Source: Lycocorax pyrrhopterus obiensis (Eukaryota > Chordata > Aves > Passeriformes > Paradisaeidae). From it: a stretch of DNA of 64,000 nt. The notes below the pieces were generated by a model. That model worked only from the letters and a program-made list of their open reading frames with translations, did no database searches and was not told the origin of the DNA. The position numbers and the translations under genes are program-made. Each line of letters begins with the position of its first letter. The first letter of the stretch is position 1. Where the stretch lies: assembly GCA_014706295.1 (NCBI GenBank), contig JACSVZ010000006.1, forward strand, positions 31,471,629 to 31,535,628. Direction: 5' to 3'. Below are positions 63,616-64,000 of this stretch, piece after piece.

Positions 63616-63630
63616 AGTTTCAAGCAGCGG

Positions 63631-63738
63631 ATGGGTCGGAGCCGACATGCCGTGCTGTGGCGGTGCGGCCGGGCGCCGCGCTGGCTGCGCGCCGGGGCCG
63701 CGCTGAGCGCCAGGGCGGCCGCGGGGTTCACGCTCTAG
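63631..63738 (+). other. Upstream ORF, 35 codons
   Basis: This ATG-initiated frame of 35 codons ends in TAG within the putative first exon. It is Arg/Ala-rich because of the GC-rich template, has no domain, and is unlikely to be a conserved protein. As a uORF it could lower translation of the downstream main frame. A second, overlapping uORF of 19 codons starts at 63,647 in another frame and ends at 63,706. Confidence 0.5.
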
Positions 63739-63870
63739 AAGCGTGTGGGCACCGGGGCATTGCTCGCGCCTTCTCCAAAGGACAAAAAAGAAAGCGGGGG
63801 GAGGAAGCGTGCGGAGATGAACTGAGCTGGAGCGGACTTTGTGAGAAGAGTGCCGAGTCCAGCTGGTCTG

Positions 63871-64000
63871 GTGAGTTCTTTGTTTAATGAGTTTATTATC
63901 AGCAGGGTGCTGAGAGGGATGATTCCCTTGAGAGTTCTAGTGGTCTGATTTGTTGCGTTACTGAAAACAGTCGGGTCTTCGATTCAGCCTGTAGTTTGTA
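63871..64000 (+). other. Start of first intron
   Basis: GTGAGT at 63,871-63,876 matches the consensus 5' splice site, with exon-side CTG. Sequence after it drops back toward AT-rich composition (TTTGTTTAATGAGTTTATTA), as expected on leaving a CpG-island exon. The intron continues beyond the window. Confidence 0.6.

Larger units (their letters stand above)
62930..63800. promoter_or_regulatory. CpG island
   Basis: CpG dinucleotides are dense at about 62,965-63,330 (CCGCCGGGCGC, GCCCGCGGCG, CGGCGGCGG words) and again at about 63,625-63,780, against a nearly CpG-free background elsewhere in the window. The two GC-rich cores are separated by the G-rich purine and pyrimidine tracts. This is the only CpG island in the 64 kb and marks a vertebrate promoter. 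Together with the TATA-like box and splice donor it defines the single gene start I can support. Confidence 0.9.
62707..63870 (+). other. Putative non-coding first exon of an unidentified gene
   Basis: The exon is inferred to run from about 30 bp after the TATA-like box to a strong donor, CTG|GTGAGT, at 63,870/63,871. The five ATG-initiated frames traced in it are short and closed (starts at 62,927, 63,497, 63,631, 63,647 and 63,817), so it is probably all 5' leader with coding sequence downstream of the window. Its order is a purine-rich start, GC-rich middle, G-rich purine block (63,343-63,415), pyrimidine tract (about 63,515-63,615) and GC-rich end. Long frames crossing it encode only Lys/Arg/Glu or Pro/Arg/Ala low-complexity sequence and begin at non-ATG codons. 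I do not recognise the gene. A two-exon alternative, using the acceptor after the pyrimidine tract, is possible. Confidence 0.55.

Noticed and set aside
62949..63731. 260-codon minus-strand frame
   Set aside because: It is another shadow of the CpG island and pyrimidine tract, with Arg/Lys and Pro/Ala low complexity and no family resemblance.
62742..63887. 381-codon plus-strand frame across the promoter exon
   Set aside because: It starts at GTG, not ATG, and encodes Lys/Arg/Glu runs from the purine tract then Arg/Ala/Gly runs from the CpG island. It has no domain and runs through the predicted splice donor into intron sequence.
1..64000. tRNA, rRNA, CRISPR array, operon or prokaryotic element
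   Set aside because: No cloverleaf-like gene, rRNA core, regularly spaced repeat array or packed ORF organisation was seen. The sequence has vertebrate features (CpG depletion, CR1, an LTR, a CpG-island promoter).

Overview
The window looks like avian nuclear DNA. It is AT-rich, intron-poor sequence with no bacterial or organellar gene organisation. Its recognisable mobile elements are CR1 non-LTR retrotransposon fragments of the kind that dominate bird genomes (3' ends carrying TGTGATTC/ATTCTATG motifs, and ORF relics with CR1-type endonuclease and reverse-transcriptase motifs) plus one solo LTR with TGTAGT...ACTACA termini. Species and chromosome cannot be determined from the sequence.

Layout. 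Positions 1 to about 62,550 are essentially a gene desert or a very long intron. I could support no protein-coding exon, tRNA, rRNA or named ncRNA there. Open reading frames in this part are short, lack recognisable domains, and often lack an ATG start. Recognisable landmarks are: a repeat/palindrome cluster ending in an A26 tract (3.78-3.95 kb); a solo LTR (30.38-30.77 kb); a CR1 5' fragment with decayed ORF1 and endonuclease (about 31.39-32.35 kb); an exact 64-bp tandem duplication (35.59-35.73 kb); a minus-strand CR1 3' fragment (38.02-38.32 kb); a plus-strand CR1 3' fragment (43.08-43.29 kb); poly-G tracts (43.69-43.76 kb); and an internally deleted CR1 nested in an older repeat and flanked by a 25-bp near-duplication (49.68-50.40 kb).

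The last 1.4 kb is different. A TATA-like box, a CRE-like site and a YY1-like GCCATTTT element (62.68-62.73 kb) lead into a CpG island (about 62.93-63.80 kb). A purine tract lies on its upstream side and a pyrimidine tract lies within it. The segment ends at a good splice donor (CTG|GTGAGT at 63,870/63,871). I read this as the promoter and long non-coding first exon of a plus-strand gene whose coding part lies beyond the window. Every ATG-initiated frame I traced in this exon closes inside it, giving a 5' leader with several uORFs. I do not recognise the gene.

No undescribed enzymatic or defence system is visible. The most useful leads are the structured leader and promoter, the nested CR1 with an unusually long apparent target-site duplication, the solo LTR, the perfect 64-bp duplication, and several stretches that read like conserved non-coding elements but need alignment to confirm.
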